This document shows, one piece after another, positions 1-12,271 of a stretch of 64,000 nucleotides of DNA. The notes below the pieces were generated by a model. That model made no database searches. It was given only the letters and a program-made list of their open reading frames with translations, and was not told the origin of the DNA. The position numbers and the translations under genes were made by a program. The stretch comes from Branchiostoma floridae. Lineage: Eukaryota; Chordata; Leptocardii; Amphioxiformes; Branchiostomatidae. Numbering within the stretch: the first letter of the stretch is position 1; every line of letters begins with the position of its first letter. The stretch is taken from contig NC_049985.1 of assembly GCF_000003815.2 (NCBI RefSeq), positions 3,926,157 to 3,990,156 of the forward strand. Direction: 5' to 3'.

Positions 1-2
1 AA

Positions 3-407
3 GATTGTTGGATCAGTTGCACCCCACCGATGGTACAGACTGACTTCTGGACAGCTGTTGCCATGGGAACAGAGATTTTCTGCGCAGGTATGCGCGTCAC
101 CCAAACGATGGTGTACGACACAGAGTCAGACAGCTGGCGGGAACTGCAAGGCTTGCCAGATCCAGAAAATTTTTATAACATTTGCATTTCTGCCCAGCTT
201 TTTGTACTGGAGAACCAGCTGCACATTTTGTTAAAAACTGATGATTTTGACATAGAAGACTCAACAGAGTATCTGGTATACGTGTATGACAGGTCTGCTG
301 ATGCCTGGAGAGAATTGGAGGCCACCCTGCCTGCTGAAGATTATACACAATACAGTCCATGGTGCCCTGCGGCACGTATGTACTTACCATATCTCAAGAG
401 AACATAA
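3..407 (+). CDS. Kelch-repeat protein, C-terminal end (5' partial)
   Basis: The reading frame is open from base 3, so the Met at 30 is probably internal and the gene begins before the window. The translation has the rhythm of Kelch blades: a W near the start, then AVAMGTEIFCAG, then VYDTESDSWRELQGLP, and a second VYDRSADAWRELEATLP about 65 residues later. Each blade ends in the usual Y-D-x-x-x-x-x-W pattern. Kelch repeats form a beta-propeller; with BTB-BACK domains upstream they act as substrate adaptors for cullin-3 ubiquitin ligases. No BTB domain can be seen here, so a KLHL assignment is inference. The frame stops at TAA 405-407 after YLPYLKRT. The last ~15 residues no longer look like a blade and could be intron read-through. 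Confidence 0.75.
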   Translation, partial: DCWISCTPPMVQTDFWTAVAMGTEIFCAGMRVTQTMVYDTESDSWRELQGLPDPENFYNICISAQLFVLENQLHILLKTDDFDIEDSTEYLVYVYDRSADAWRELEATLPAEDYTQYSPWCPAARMYLPYLKRT

Positions 408-1014
408 AATGCCTCACAGTGTGTGACATGTTCAAACGACACACTCGTCAGTCTCTAGCCAAATTGAATTCTACAGGACTCAATGTAATCTGTACCACTG
501 TTATACTCCTATCTGACCCTTGCCTTCCGCATGACCTCAGTGAAAAGTGGCCTGCAGGTCGATTGAGTTTCTCATGAATAAGTAAAAGTTCAAACAATCA
601 ATGCACCCAAAAAAGAAACGTCCCATGTAGAGAACTTTAGGCCTCAAATGCACAACCACGGACATGTTCCTCAGGCAATAGCCGCCTTATTGAGTTAGCT
701 GAGTTATGATGACTGTTTATGTCAATATGTTCCACATGCCGACCTTTACAAGGCAGGTGAAGATCGTGGCTCTGATGTGGGCATGCACGGCTGACATTTG
801 ACAGAAACCACTTTCTATTCACCCCCAACAACTTCTGAGTCTTTCACTCTGTTGTCATGTCCTGATTTATAGTTCATTAGCATTTCTGATTTATAGTTAG
901 TCTTCATCACAACATTCTATGTCTCATATATTTGCTTAATCATTTAGATTAAGGATTGACATTTTCCAATCGTTACTATTCTTTGATTTATCTTATATTT
1001 TCAACATTTGTGTA
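408..1014. other. Intergenic DNA with a retroelement 3' tail (about 505-598)
   Basis: No coding exon is apparent. The stretch from about 505 to 598 (ATGACCTCAGTGAAAAG, then TCATGAATAAGTAAAAG and TTCAAACAATCAA) closely matches 39096-39191 and more weakly 11243-11330. Three dispersed copies with an A/C-rich end suggest the 3' tail of a non-LTR retroelement. No other structure was recognised. Confidence 0.45.
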
Positions 1015-2071
1015 TAACGGCACTGAACTTTAATCCAACACAACTTTAATCCAACACTTTTCAGAACCCATCTGTCAGTCAAAAACTAGCTCCGGTTTGC
1101 AAATTCTTTTGAGTGCTTTACAAGACCAGTAAGTTATACGACTTAAAACCTTGTAAGTTTGAGCTCACAAAGATCGCATGTTGCAGCGACAAGTTAATCA
1201 ATCTTCTGGTATGTTTTCATGCTGTTAATCAAGCCGTGGGAGGAGGGCAGCGATTATAATTTCAAGCAACCCTACTCTTCGTCCTCACATTACACATTAA
1301 TCATCACAGTAAATATAGCGAAATTTTAATAAAATCCATCCAACACAACCAACATGCCTTGAAGTGTCCCTCTTTAAAGTACAGGGCCAGGCTTTGTTAC
1401 ACAAATTCAGTGGAAATCCGAACACGCGCCATTTTGAATCATATTTCAGCACGTCCCTTCACCCCTATTTTTGAAAGTGATCACATCCAAAGGCCAGTAG
1501 GACGGATCTCACTGGCGATACCATTACAGCCCCACATGGGGGACGTGCTGTAGGGAGTTTGTACTGTGTTTTGCGGGTATATTTTTGGGGAACCATTCAC
1601 AAACAACGTATTTTGCCACCATTTGCTAACCAAACAACGGATGAAAAGTTTCATAGAACGTCATAACTGTGTAGTAGAATAGCAGAACGGATTTGCCGCT
1701 GGTTGATGCATTTTGGGGCCGTGTTTTGATTTGCCAATTTAACCTTGAGTAAGTGCCTGCCGATCGATACAAATTTGTCGTTGTAAATATGAAATCCATA
1801 GATAAACAGCCTTGTTATATTATTGTGTTGGATTAAAGTTCCACTGGGAATAGAATCCCAAAGGACTTGCTATCAGTTACACTGTCTTTGAAATGTTATT
1901 TTCTCGCGACACAACAGAAAGTGGCAGACCAATGCATGTGTAGCAATGGCCGGGGAAACATAGTAAACCAATGCACTAAACAGTTTCCAGAATGCGCTAA
2001 AGCCCGCTTGTTTATTCATGGTTCAGTTTGGAATTTGCTGGAATGTGTTGGATTAAAGTTCAGTGCCGTTA
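1015..2071. mobile_element. Non-autonomous DNA transposon with 25-bp terminal inverted repeats
   Basis: ACGGCACTGAACTTTAATCC begins at 1017 and its exact reverse complement ends at 2069; the perfect inverted repeat is 25 bp (1017-1041 and 2045-2069). The dinucleotide TA flanks both ends (1015-1016 and 2070-2071), as expected for a TA target duplication. Extra copies of the GTTGGATTAAAGTT core lie near 1043-1056 and 1827-1841. No transposase frame is seen, so this is a MITE-like element or an internal-deletion derivative. Superfamily is uncertain; the TA duplication fits Tc1/mariner-like elements. Confidence 0.7.
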
Positions 2072-3903
2072 GATTAGTTAATTTTTAGTTAAGCGGAGGA
2101 GGGCACTGTACAAGCTAAGTAGGCTTCTTCCCTCCTCCAGCACTTTTAATTACTTTCTATACTTTATTGTTATTGATTTTTTATATGTGCGAAATGATAA
2201 ACAATGCTATTGTAATAGCGAAATGTGAAGCAACATTTCAATTTGGCCATGCTAACTTTGAACTCCAGGAATTTTACTACACAACAATAAATTTACACTT
2301 GCTTTAGTAATAATTATAGACTACTCGATCAATAGTTGACAAACAGATGAGGTTTTTTTTAACCCTTTTTAGTATTTCCTTAATAATTATGCAAGTCAGT
2401 AATCCATTGTAGTGTGTAAATGATATATACATACATTATCACCCGGAGGTGGGGACCAGGCTGGTGGATATTTCACTCCATAGAGCCCTATCTAACATTC
2501 CTTTTTCTAAGTTCTCAAAATCAATACCACAGTCTCTCTATAAAGTGTCTGTAAAAAGTCAAACTTCTGCAATGCACGTTTCCACAGAAATGGCGGTATA
2601 ATTGATATCTAACAATTATAACATCTCTCTTTTTTTTAAGTTACAGGTGCCACATATTTGGGAGGGCCTTTCATGCAATGTGATGCATTTACATTCACAA
2701 TATGAAAGAAATATCCCGATTTGAACAATGAGCATCCACGTTTTCTATGTCAGATGAGTGGATGAATTTACGTGAAGTCATTTTGCCTCAAGCAATATGA
2801 AGACAGGTTAACCGGTTAGACAACAGGTACATACTGTGACTCGAACAGGTCAGCAGTGCAAGCTTGAATGTTGTCTGACAGGTAGGAGTACATGTATTTA
2901 GATTACTACAGATTCTAGGTGAAGGATTGAAGCTGTTTTCTGTCACTGTGAACAGGGTTTGAAAATCTACATAACAAGTTATTGCACGTACAAGTAGCTA
3001 TCATTTTACAAAGCATGTACTTGTGTTTTCTCTTAATTGTACTGTACATAAAACGACCAGTATTTTGCCATCGGGGAATTCTTCTGGTTTTCGAAATGGC
3101 AATACGCTCGAAAGTTGCTAAAATGTACGAGTCAATGTGAGGTATGAATTAAAGGAGTATGCTATATATATATATATATATTTATATATAACAGTGCAGA
3201 TATATATATATAAATTTTATATACCACAGTGCAGCTATGTCGTATTTTGGCTTACTCCGAGCCTTTCGGAAAACCACATGAAACATGAGGCCAACATTTC
3301 TCTCCGTCTGCTTTGTCCATGTCTCAATGATCTGTTTTAAACCGGTCTGCTAAACACGACATAGACCTCACATAATGTGTAGAATGGATATGATTGTCTC
3401 ATTTTAGAAATAATTTGCACTTTAATCAGTCTCTATTGAACCTTCTTTCAATACAAATTATTACGCTGTCTTCTTAAAGCACCTCTTAATCAAGCTATCA
3501 CACACGTGATACTTACGTACAAACCCACCTAAAACACGTACACAGACACACACACACATACACACACACACACACATACACAGCAACAGATGCAGCACTG
3601 TAACATGCACGCACACATACACAGACGCACACATACACACACGGTGCGTACTTGCCGCGTACACACACATATTAATTAAATACACACACACACACATGCA
3701 AACGCATGCAGATACACGAATACACACATAAGGACATTCCTATAGCTACTAGTATGATACACGTACACACTCATACACACACGTAGAGACAGGCTAGGGT
3801 GAATCGTAGATAATTCCATTTCACATGACAGGAAACTTACTTATTGATAAATGTATGATTGTGCAAAAATGCAGACCTTTCTCAATAGTCTTGTTTTTTT
3901 TAG
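2072..3903. other. Gene-free stretch with simple repeats
   Basis: No convincing exon was found. A (TA)-rich tract lies at about 3163-3215. CA-rich microsatellite sequence covers about 3536-3780, and short frames there are artefacts of it. The N-terminal exons of the following acyltransferase-like gene might lie here but could not be recognised. Confidence 0.4.
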
Positions 3904-6900
3904 CTGCAATATCACCAATGACGCCAGGAGAAATGGACTGTGAAATGGGGATGTATGAATGGATATCGCCAGACTTGTACATCGTTCCAGCGTAAGTTTA
4001 CAAATGAAATACATCAAACATAAGGAAATGCATGTATTTAAACACTAGAATGAAGTCTTATTCTTACTGGACAACTAATCAAAAAAATCATTAGAATGTA
4101 ATTTGATTATTTTTTCTTATCAATCTTAGATTCTGTTACATATAAGTACAGGAGAAGATTCAGATATCGTCGGATAGTCTCGACTTCTCGGTTTTTGAAA
4201 CTGGAAAAATTTAGAACAACAGGCAATCTCTTTGTTGTAAGCACTTTAGTTGGGAAGTATATTTGTAACGCCTGTGTGTTTCCTTTGTAGGGTAGCAGCT
4301 TCTCTTGTCTGTCTGTTTGTCAGTGCTGGCACACTTTATGAGCTCATCGTCAACACGTGCTTCACATCGGAGAGGAAGAACTCTTTCTCTGCCTGTATGT
4401 AAACGTACTCCTTTCAGTTCCTTCAGCAGCACATAGGCACGACATGCATAGGTGTGCGAAAATGCAGACAAATACTATTTTCTATATACCTAGAGTCGAT
4501 ACTTTTGTGCATATACAATGACTAGGAATAAGAAGTACCAACGTTAGCTGTATACTATATTATTATTCCCCTCGTTGAGCAACAGGGCGACTGGCCAGTA
4601 TCTGACATGTATAATTAACTCTTAACATGCCACAGTTGATGTCGTTGTATTTTCTTCTTTACAAACTATTCATGATCTTTTGTTCTCCCTATAGCCAAGA
4701 TCGGTCGTTTGCTTCAGTGTTTTTCGGCATACTCCAACACAAAGAAAGTGCTTGACACTCATCAGCTGCCCGGCCAACTCTACATGCTTGACGGTCTTCG
4801 AGTGTTGAGCGCTCTTTGGATCATTTTCGGGCATATGGATTTGTACGCTGACGCAGCAGCCAACATAGGTAATTTGTTTCACAACTTGCTGCATGGAGCT
4901 GGCTTACAGTATGTGCAGATTTGGTTAAGAGATCGATTTTCCTGATTTGTTCTTATAGGTGGTTGGTTTTGCTTCAGCATTCCCCATCGATATCGACAAT
5001 GTCGTAATGTGTCCAATGAATTATGGCACCGTATACACCGAAGGAAAGAGGGTTACTAACCCTTGATTAGTTATATATCAAATAGATTGATATATGATGT
5101 AAGATAAAGTGTTCAACACATTTATGTATACCAACTGCATACTCGTGTCACCTTCACTTTGGTTGTTAATATGTCGTGTTTTGAAGTACATAAATAATGC
5201 TTGATTTGCATGATAAAAACAAAGTAGATGACTCTTTAATCCATTTAAATCTACAATAGAACACTAGTATCACAACATCAGCGATTTATAAGGTCACAAA
5301 ACGGACACTCTTCGTAATAACCCCATAATTTATTTGACGAAGATATGTGTTCGTGAGTCTCTGATTAGGGGAGGATAGCAAGTTGTTTTAAATATTACAA
5401 TAATGTTTTTCACAGGCAACAGATCCGAATTTGACGTTCGTAGCCGGGAGCGGTGGTTCGCTGTCCTGGAAGCCTACGATCTGTCTGTAGATGCCTTTCT
5501 CGTTCTCGGGTATGTACAGCTAGCTATAGGGTCTCCATCCTCTCACACAAGGCCCGACGCACAGTGAACTGGTATGTGATCTGTCCTTCTGGCTGCGATG
5601 GCATACTCTCCAAGCAGAGGTTAGGCTCCGGTTATTTTTTGACGTTTTTTTAGTCGTTTTTATCTTTTATCGGGCTTTCTCTTTTGTGCTCTTTCTTGAT
5701 GTCTCACAAGACATTGAGAAAGAGTAAACAGTCGGAGCCTAACCTCTGCTTGGAGAGTAGCGATGGCATGGCAATCTGTCACCGAATCAGATCCACCCCC
5801 TCCTCTTGTTGGAAGCTATCAGCCGATTACGTAGCAGCGTACGACCAAGAGGGTTGATAACTTTGTCCTACAGTAGAAGTCAGTTAATTGCTCAGCGATT
5901 ACCCACACTTCTATCAATTGCACGGGATCCCTAGAAACCAAACCAGTGCGGTCCAGCTGGATAACTTCGCATCATTGCACCACCCAGATTATTGCACGAA
6001 ATGCGTTGGTAAATGGGGTGTGCAATCAAACTGATTCTACTATACCAACAGTAGGACGGGGTGTATTTGAATGCTCGCTGATATCTCACCAAGACCACGC
6101 CCTGACCGCTGCATGAAGTGCGCCGGGTATAAGGGGACCTTTAAGGCTCTAGTGAATTAATGACGATAAAGATCTTCGATACAACGCAAAGTTTGTTAAC
6201 GTTCTAATTTCTGTACAGGCGAAGACACTGATCTTTCATTTAAAACCCCAACTGCTTATCTAAGAGTTATACTGTGGATACGGTAGAAAACTTTACCTTA
6301 ACAGGTAATTTAGACAAATTTTAACTGTCTAAAACTGCGTTTCTTGACCAGTGGTTTCTTAGCATCACACGTTTTCCTGGAGAAGCTGAAGAAAAGAGGC
6401 GGTGAGTACACCTGGCAGGACCTTGGTCTTCACTATCTACACCGCTACTGGAGGTAGGACTCTATGATCATCTTTATGCAGATGTATCCCTACAGTAATA
6501 TATGTGTTTTGTTGTAGAGTATACGGCCTTAACAGATTGACGAGATGGCTGGTGCTATAGGAGCAGGGTGAATGAGAAACATAGTGGCAAGATCTTTCTT
6601 GTAAGACTGTGTAATGTAATATTTTTGAAGACATTTACTACTACAGCTAACACGGGCATATGTATAAAGAAAATGTACACATTTCATTAGATTGTTATGA
6701 CCTTAGCAAATGTATTAGGTATTTTGAGGGGTACACTCAGTGGTGAGAATGCCATGGTAACATAGGGTGTACACGTTGATTTAACAAAGGAAGTGACATT
6801 TTTGTGTTGATGGTGTTCTTTTCTCCTTTTCAGACTGACCCCAGTATACCTCTTCGTTCTGCTGGTTTATCTACCGTTTGACAAAGGTTGCCGAAGTTAC

Positions 6901-7368
6901 TGGTGGACAAACCTGCTCTACATCAACAATCATTTCATGGAGCCGGAAAAACAGGTGCAGATTTGGTACAGTAAAAGCTGGTTAATTGCACAAGGGACAA
7001 CTGTACACTTATATCTATCAATTGCACGGAATCCCAAACCGGTGCGGTCTAGCTGGATAACTTCGCCTTGTTGCACCACCCTGTTGATTGCGCGAGATAC
7101 GTTGGTAAATGGGGAGTGCAATTAAACGGATTCTACTGTATATATTCAAGATACGTACCGTTGTACAATTTGACCTTTGTTTTACTACAAATTTAAGTGT
7201 GCATATTCGGGCAACCGGGATATTCTGTAGTGCACTAGATATCACCTGGGACAAATGAAATGACTGATGATGATGATATTCGTTTCAGTGCACAGGTTCA
7301 TCGTGGTATCTCAGCATGGACATGCAGATGTACATCATAGCCCCTGTCCTTATCCTGGCACTGTACAA
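3904..7368 (+). CDS. NRF-6-like (nose resistant to fluoxetine) membrane acyltransferase, partial
   Basis: Seven exons with GT-AG borders and compatible phases: 3904-3991, 4291-4394, 4695-4868, 5416-5509, 6352-6453, 6834-6954 and 7289-7368. Key segments are GQLYMLDGLRVLSALWIIFG, with the L-x-G-x-R-x-x-x-x-x-W-I-x-x-G-H pattern typical of the NRF-6/acyltransferase-3 family, then AYDLSVDAFLVLGGFLASH, YLHRYWRLTPVYLFVLLVY and SSWYLSMDMQMYIIAPVLIL. These are the first transmembrane segments of that fold, which is thought to move acyl groups across or at a membrane. The region is probably extended upstream by a cysteine-rich NRF domain that I cannot see. After 7368 a donor site is present, but none of the remaining transmembrane exons was recognised before lysozyme A. 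The gene is therefore either truncated or has far-diverged 3' exons. Confidence 0.8.
5605..5760. mobile_element. MULE-like MITE (TCTCCAAGCAGA family), copy 1
   Basis: ACTCTCCAAGCAGAGGTTAG opens the element and its inverted partner CTAACCTCTGCTTGGAGAGT closes it. The 9-bp sequence CGATGGCAT lies on both sides, consistent with a target duplication. It sits in the intron after exon 5416-5509 of the acyltransferase-like gene. Relatives are at 45391-45547, 55138-55285 and 62354-62483. Confidence 0.7.
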
Positions 7369-7439
7369 GTAGGTACATCGCAATTTTGATGACGTGGTTG
7401 TGTACCCCGCGATGTTTACCTGCATGTATGCAGGTATGG

Positions 7440-8050
7440 TTTTCACGGGCGTGGGAACTTTTGGAAGCTGGGGATATAGGGCGCTGTATCTCGAGAACGT
7501 ACGATTTTTGGTACGTGGGTTGGGGGTGGTGGCCTGACACTCAGGTGTGATTTGGGGCCTCCTGGCGCTTGACCTTGACATTGAAGGTGACATTTTTTGT
7601 GTTTTTTGGGCACTTTTGGCGCTGTGTGTCCGGACCGATACGCGCGATTGCGACGATTTTTGGTGCATGGGTGGGGGGTTGTTGCCTGTTGCCTAGGATT
7701 GACTTTGGGCCTTGTCGCGTTTGAACTTGACCCGGCAGGTCGAATTTTGTGTCCGGGAGGGGTGTTTCCGGAGTTATATCTTCTGAACGGCTGGTGCTGG
7801 CGCGATGATATTTGGCACATGTGTCGGCGGTGGCTGAATAATGCTCAATTTTGATTTTGGCGCCCTTGGTGCTTGAACTTGACATTTTAGGTTACCTTTT
7901 GTGCGGGCACGGGGCGTGCGCTGTATCTCCGGAATGCAAGGTGCCATTGTGTTGCCATTTGGTACGTGAGTTGTTTGTGGTGTCCTGGTGGTCAGGTTTG
8001 ATTTTGGGCCTCCTAGTGCTTGAACTTGATACTGTATAGGTTGACCCTGT
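7440..8050. repeat. Degenerate tandem repeat, unit about 140-150 bp
   Basis: Four diverged units are recognisable from recurrent landmarks: GCGCTGTATCTC or a variant (7480, 7619, ~7767, 7917), then TTTTTGGTACGTGGGTTG, then TTGGGCCTCCTGGCGCTTGA and TTGACATT. The landmarks recur about every 140-150 bases. Many short frames on the minus strand are by-products. No coding role is visible. Confidence 0.6.
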
Positions 8051-8321
8051 TTTAGTGTGGTTGGGGCATCCTCCCAATATCTGCTTGGTTTTAAAAACAG
8101 ATTATGGTTGGGTGTAGAACCATCATCTGGCCTGGGCCACCTTCAATGTATCAGGTTACTTAGTGGCACTGACAGTTTGCCAGATGACGGGAGTGTGCCA
8201 GATTATATATCTGTTGGTCAGGTATAATTGGAGTTTGCTTATTACTCTTTGTGGTGTTTCTAGAGCTGTATAGTACTGAGTTTTAAGTTCCGGTACAAGT
8301 TCCTTTACCCTGTTGGCAATC

Positions 8322-8405
8322 ATGGTTGAACTTGAACTTAAACAGAAGAAGATGCAATTTTCTAATGTGGAGGAGAACTGTATAGAGTGTGGGCATAAGA
8401 GAAAG
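8322..8405 (+). CDS. Possible small coding exon
   Basis: ATG at 8322 opens a 28-codon frame rich in E and K, with C-I-E-C-G-H near its end, that runs straight into a good donor (AAAG|GTATGT). The rest of the 8.05-9.1 kb interval holds no matching exon that I could place. It may be a fragment of a transposon gene or chance. Function is not recognised. Confidence 0.25.
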
Positions 8406-9135
8406 GTATGTGTATGATTTGTCCTGTGTTTCTTTTTGTTTCTTTGGTAATGCTATTTCCATACTGTATACAGGTAATTTGTTGTTTTGGGCTAGTCATA
8501 TTCGCTTGGTTTTTGGGCCTGCTTAATCTATGGTACAGGCAGGGTTAAGTGGTGGAGGCTTAGCTTTGTTCTGTTTTGAATTCAGTATCGTTTGTTGCAT
8601 TTTGTCGCGGCAAATATATGATGAAATTCCCCTTCTAAGCAACTGCTCATTGGTTTGCGGGGATGTTTGCTGGGTGTTTGCTCTGACTACAACAGCTTCT
8701 GAACTTTTCAAAGCTTCCATTGCCAGCAGCTTGCCATCTATAAATGGGATTGACAAGGACATTTTTCATAGTAAATTGTGCTGTTAAATTTGGCTTAGAT
8801 ACTACAGGAGATTTAGGTTTGGGTTGGATGGATTGAATGAAAATATCATACCACCCTGGGGACTAACTGTTGCTGCTGCATGGGGGCTACCACTATTCAT
8901 ATTGTCTAATGTCTATGGAACTACAGATAAAAGTATCATTGGTCAAATTATGCGAGTAACATTCCGATGTCAAGTGAATAACACCCCAGAAATAAATCTT
9001 TAATGAATATCATTGGAAGAACACAAACCAAGGAGACTTAGCAGCTGCATTAGGTCAGTACATTGAAATAGGAAGATATTAGTATATCATGTGACAGAGT
9101 AACTACATGTGCATGGGCCATCTGAGACAAAAAAA

Positions 9136-9745
9136 GGTAGCGTCTCAACAACTTCAAAGTACTGTGGTTGGTTACATACTTAAGAAATCCAAAATAAGTA
9201 ATGTTCATCCATGTCCAAACTTACAAATTCAGAAAATGGAATTTCAGAGTCAGACTTTTGCATGGTGCACAACCAACACGGTAAAAAGCTCATTTTTCCA
9301 ACCACGTACCACAGACAAAAAGGCAAAAATACACAATAGGTCTACAGAAACCCAATACATTTCATGCAGGCCTGAGGTCTACGAACTCTTGTTGTTTCTT
9401 TGGTAATGCCATTTCCAATTCCATACTGTATACAGGTAATTTGTAGTTTTGGGCTAGTCACATTCGCTTGGTTTTTGGTTGCGTCTCAACAACTTCAAGG
9501 TACTGTGGTTGGTTACATACTTAAGAAATCCAAAATAAGTAATGTTCATCCATGTCCAAACTTACAAATTCAGAAAATGGAATTTCAGACTTTTGCATGG
9601 TGCACAACCAACAGGGTAAAAAGCTCATTTTTCCAACCACGTACCACAGACAAAAAGGCAAAAATACACAATAGGTCTACAGAAACCCAATACATTTCAT
9701 GCAGGCCTGAGGTCTACGAACTCTTGTTTGTTCTGTTATCACACT
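9136..9745 (+). repeat. Direct duplication carrying a conserved 85-codon open frame
   Basis: The block 9138-9388 (GCGTCTCAACAACTTCAA onward) recurs almost unchanged at 9480-9725. Both copies keep the same frame open, with SKISNVHPCPNLQIQKMEF, TTDKKAKIHNRSTETQYI and CRPEVYEL. The only length change is a 6-base in-frame difference (QSQTF versus QTF). The spacer sequence before each copy is also repeated (8430-8515 and 9395-9477). The product is unknown; this could be a transposon-derived ORF. Confidence 0.55.
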
Positions 9746-9792
9746 CTTTTTTTGTCTCACTTTCTCTAGATTTGTCTCACTCTCTGTCTTAA

Positions 9793-10110
9793 TGATCAGT
9801 AAATAGTAAATCATTATATTCACAATTTGGGGAAACCAGAAACAATGGTTTGTCCCTGGTTGTTTGAATCATTTGTAATGAGAGGTTGCCAGGGTTGTCT
9901 GCTACTCAATAGACAGTTTAAAAAATTAATTGAGATAATAAATAGACACATACACATATGTTTATGAAAAGTCTCTCAATATACCTCGAAGTTCTGACCT
10001 AGATGAGGGAGAATTTCATAGAAGTTTTCGACATTTCATGCCAGTGTTGTCGGCAGGCTTAATCATTAACTACGGGGAGACACATCCTCCCGCGGCGGCG
10101 CGACGGGAAA
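9793..10110. other. Unassigned intergenic DNA
   Basis: No coding, RNA or repeat structure was recognised in this A/T-rich stretch. Confidence 0.4.
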
Positions 10111-10375
10111 CCCGAGAACGGGAAGGCACCCCAACCAACCTGCGCCGAAAAACCGCAAAATGGAGAGCTGCCACTCAAATGTCATGGTCAATAACCCAAG
10201 CGGCTGCCAGAGGCTTAGCTACACCGTTTGGAGTAGGCCACATTACAGTATTAGACTGCCTATGCTTATATAATGACAATCATGGCAGTCAAAAGGCACC
10301 CCAACCAACTGGCGCCGAAAAACCGCAAAATGACTCAAAGGTCATGGTCAATAACCCAAACTTTCATACAGTGCA
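10111..10375. repeat. Two-copy imperfect direct repeat
   Basis: The segment around 10120-10195 (GGCACCCCAACCAACCTGCG, then GTCATGGTCAATAACCCA) recurs at about 10287-10362. Between the copies is unrelated sequence. Origin is unknown; it may be part of a larger degraded mobile element. Confidence 0.5.
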
Positions 10376-10379
10376 CTGA

Positions 10380-12050
10380 GCATTTCTTAACTACATACCA
10401 TTATCATGGTATTTTTTATACTACATACCATTTGAAATTCTTTTAATTAATATCTATGAATCTATGTCATGTCCTTTTAGTTTTTCTCTCTTTTTTACAA
10501 TTTTTGAATAATTCTGTAATTTCAATTGTGTGTTGAAATTTAAAGAATAACTAGGATCTAAGAATAAATATTTTCTGGAGCACGTTATACTGCGGCTTTT
10601 GTACCATTAGTCCGGGACATAGGGTACCTTCCGACGGCGTATTGTAGTTGGGTGATGTGAGACCTTAGCATACCTTAGCGGGCTCGAGCTTAGTATACCT
10701 TTTGCCAGATATGATAGGTACAAAAACAGTGATATTCCATACTTGTCCACACTCCGAAATACCGGTTTACTGTCTGTTTTTAATTTCACAATATTACTAC
10801 ATGGGAACGTTGATAACGGCTAATTTTAGCCTTGGTGTGTATCGATTGTTGATAGGTATATTATGTTGTATATGTGAAGGTTGTTATTTCTAAGACTAAA
10901 ACTAACTTGATTCAGCCAGTTTTACATCAAGGAATAACAGGCTGCAATGTTGTTTTTAGTATGTCCATGTATATAAGTATATGTGCATGTATATGTATAT
11001 GTATGTATATGTATATGTATGAATAAACCATGTACAAGACCTGTTCGAAGCTGTATCTCTATGTTTCCATTGCTGCATTCGTGTGCAGTTTTGGCATATC
11101 GTCTACTCGTAGTTGGGAGACGATGCACTTTGTTCATTCAAGCCTAAAGTAGATGTTTGTATAAATAATGTAATATCTTCAAAAATCATGCCTAAGTTAT
11201 CGGTATTGTGGACCAGGTTATCGCTCTCTGTTATATTTTATCAGAACCTACCTCCCCCAAGACCTCAACGAAAAGCGGCCTGTAGGCCCGATTTGAGCTT
11301 ATCCTGAATTTATAAAGTTTCCAACAAATATCGCCCTGTAGTTTGGGCGAAATATCTCCAAGCAGATGTTGGGTTATGTGTATCGACAGATTGACTAAAC
11401 AGCTGAAACTCCAAGCAGATGTTGGTATTTGACTATCCTTTACTGCATCGGTCTCTATACCAAGTGTTATGATAGACAACTACGGAAACTACTGTTAGTT
11501 ACAAAAAACCTGGATATAATTAGGGCTAATCAAAGGGCGATAAATTACTGATGTGTCAGTACTTCCTCTGCCTAAAGAGAAAAAGTCAAACCCAACAAAA
11601 CTAGCATTAATTATGTACACTTGAGTGGCACAACATAGAATGTAGTTCTTAGCACCATTGCACTTTTCTTTATCTTATGTGATTTTTGTACGCGCAATTA
11701 TTGCAATTGATAGGCGTGACATGAGGGCGTCCCAACCTTGACACGCGATTATATTTATTTGGCTTTTGTTATCCCAACGCGTCACGCGTCCCAACCTATA
11801 TATATATATGTGCACGCTGACACGCGACTATATTCGACTGTTGCCAGCGTCCTCCGACCAACATCAAACATAGGGTGGAGGTTCACGTGAGAATGGGTCT
11901 GAAGATGACGTCAGTATGAAACGTCAACAACAAGCAAAAATGACACAAACCATTAGTTGAAGTTTATTTTCATTCCATATATATATATATATATATATCT
12001 ATACAAACCTACTTTTTAAAGCACAGAAAGATTCCATCGCTTGTTGTTAT
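10380..12050. other. Gene-free stretch upstream of lysozyme A
   Basis: No exon is recognised. A degraded copy of the retroelement tail found at 505-598 lies around 11243-11330 (GACCTCAACGAAAAGCGGCC). Two partial copies of the CTCCAAGCAGATGTTG end of the MULE-like family are at about 11348 and 11408. TA-rich tracts occur at about 10970-11025, 11795-11810 and 11976-12000. Confidence 0.4.
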
Positions 12051-12089
12051 CGAATAAAAATGTTCAAAGGTATAACGTGTACGTGTGGA

Positions 12090-12271
12090 TCTGCAATTTT
12101 GTTATTTGCGAAGCGGCATATCCGATGATAATGCCAGGTTTATCGTGGGAAGCTTCCGGAGTTGTGCAGATGTCGGGCGGTTATAAGTACTGACGATATC
12201 ACGGGACCAGCAGGAGTTAGTGAGCCTCTCTACCTGAAGCATCACAGAACGCGAGCAAGTCCATAGACAAG
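12090..12271 (+). promoter_or_regulatory. Lysozyme A promoter and noncoding exon 1
   Basis: This block is strongly similar to the reverse complement of 27832-28030 in front of lysozyme B, which argues for a conserved promoter. It holds the motif GGGAAGCTTCC (12147-12157), a TATA-like GTTATAAGT (12180-12188), and a stretch CCTCTCTACCTGAAGCATCA that is probably in the transcript. A donor CAAG|GTACTG follows at 12271. The next acceptor is directly before the start codon (ATCAG|ATG at 12706), so exon 1 is inferred to be noncoding. The transcription start, about 12210, is an estimate from the TATA position. Confidence 0.65.

Noticed and set aside
7245-7885. Overlapping minus-strand frames as a Pro/Thr/Lys-rich protein
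   Set aside because: They follow the degenerate tandem repeat and shift with it; no splice sites or homology seen.
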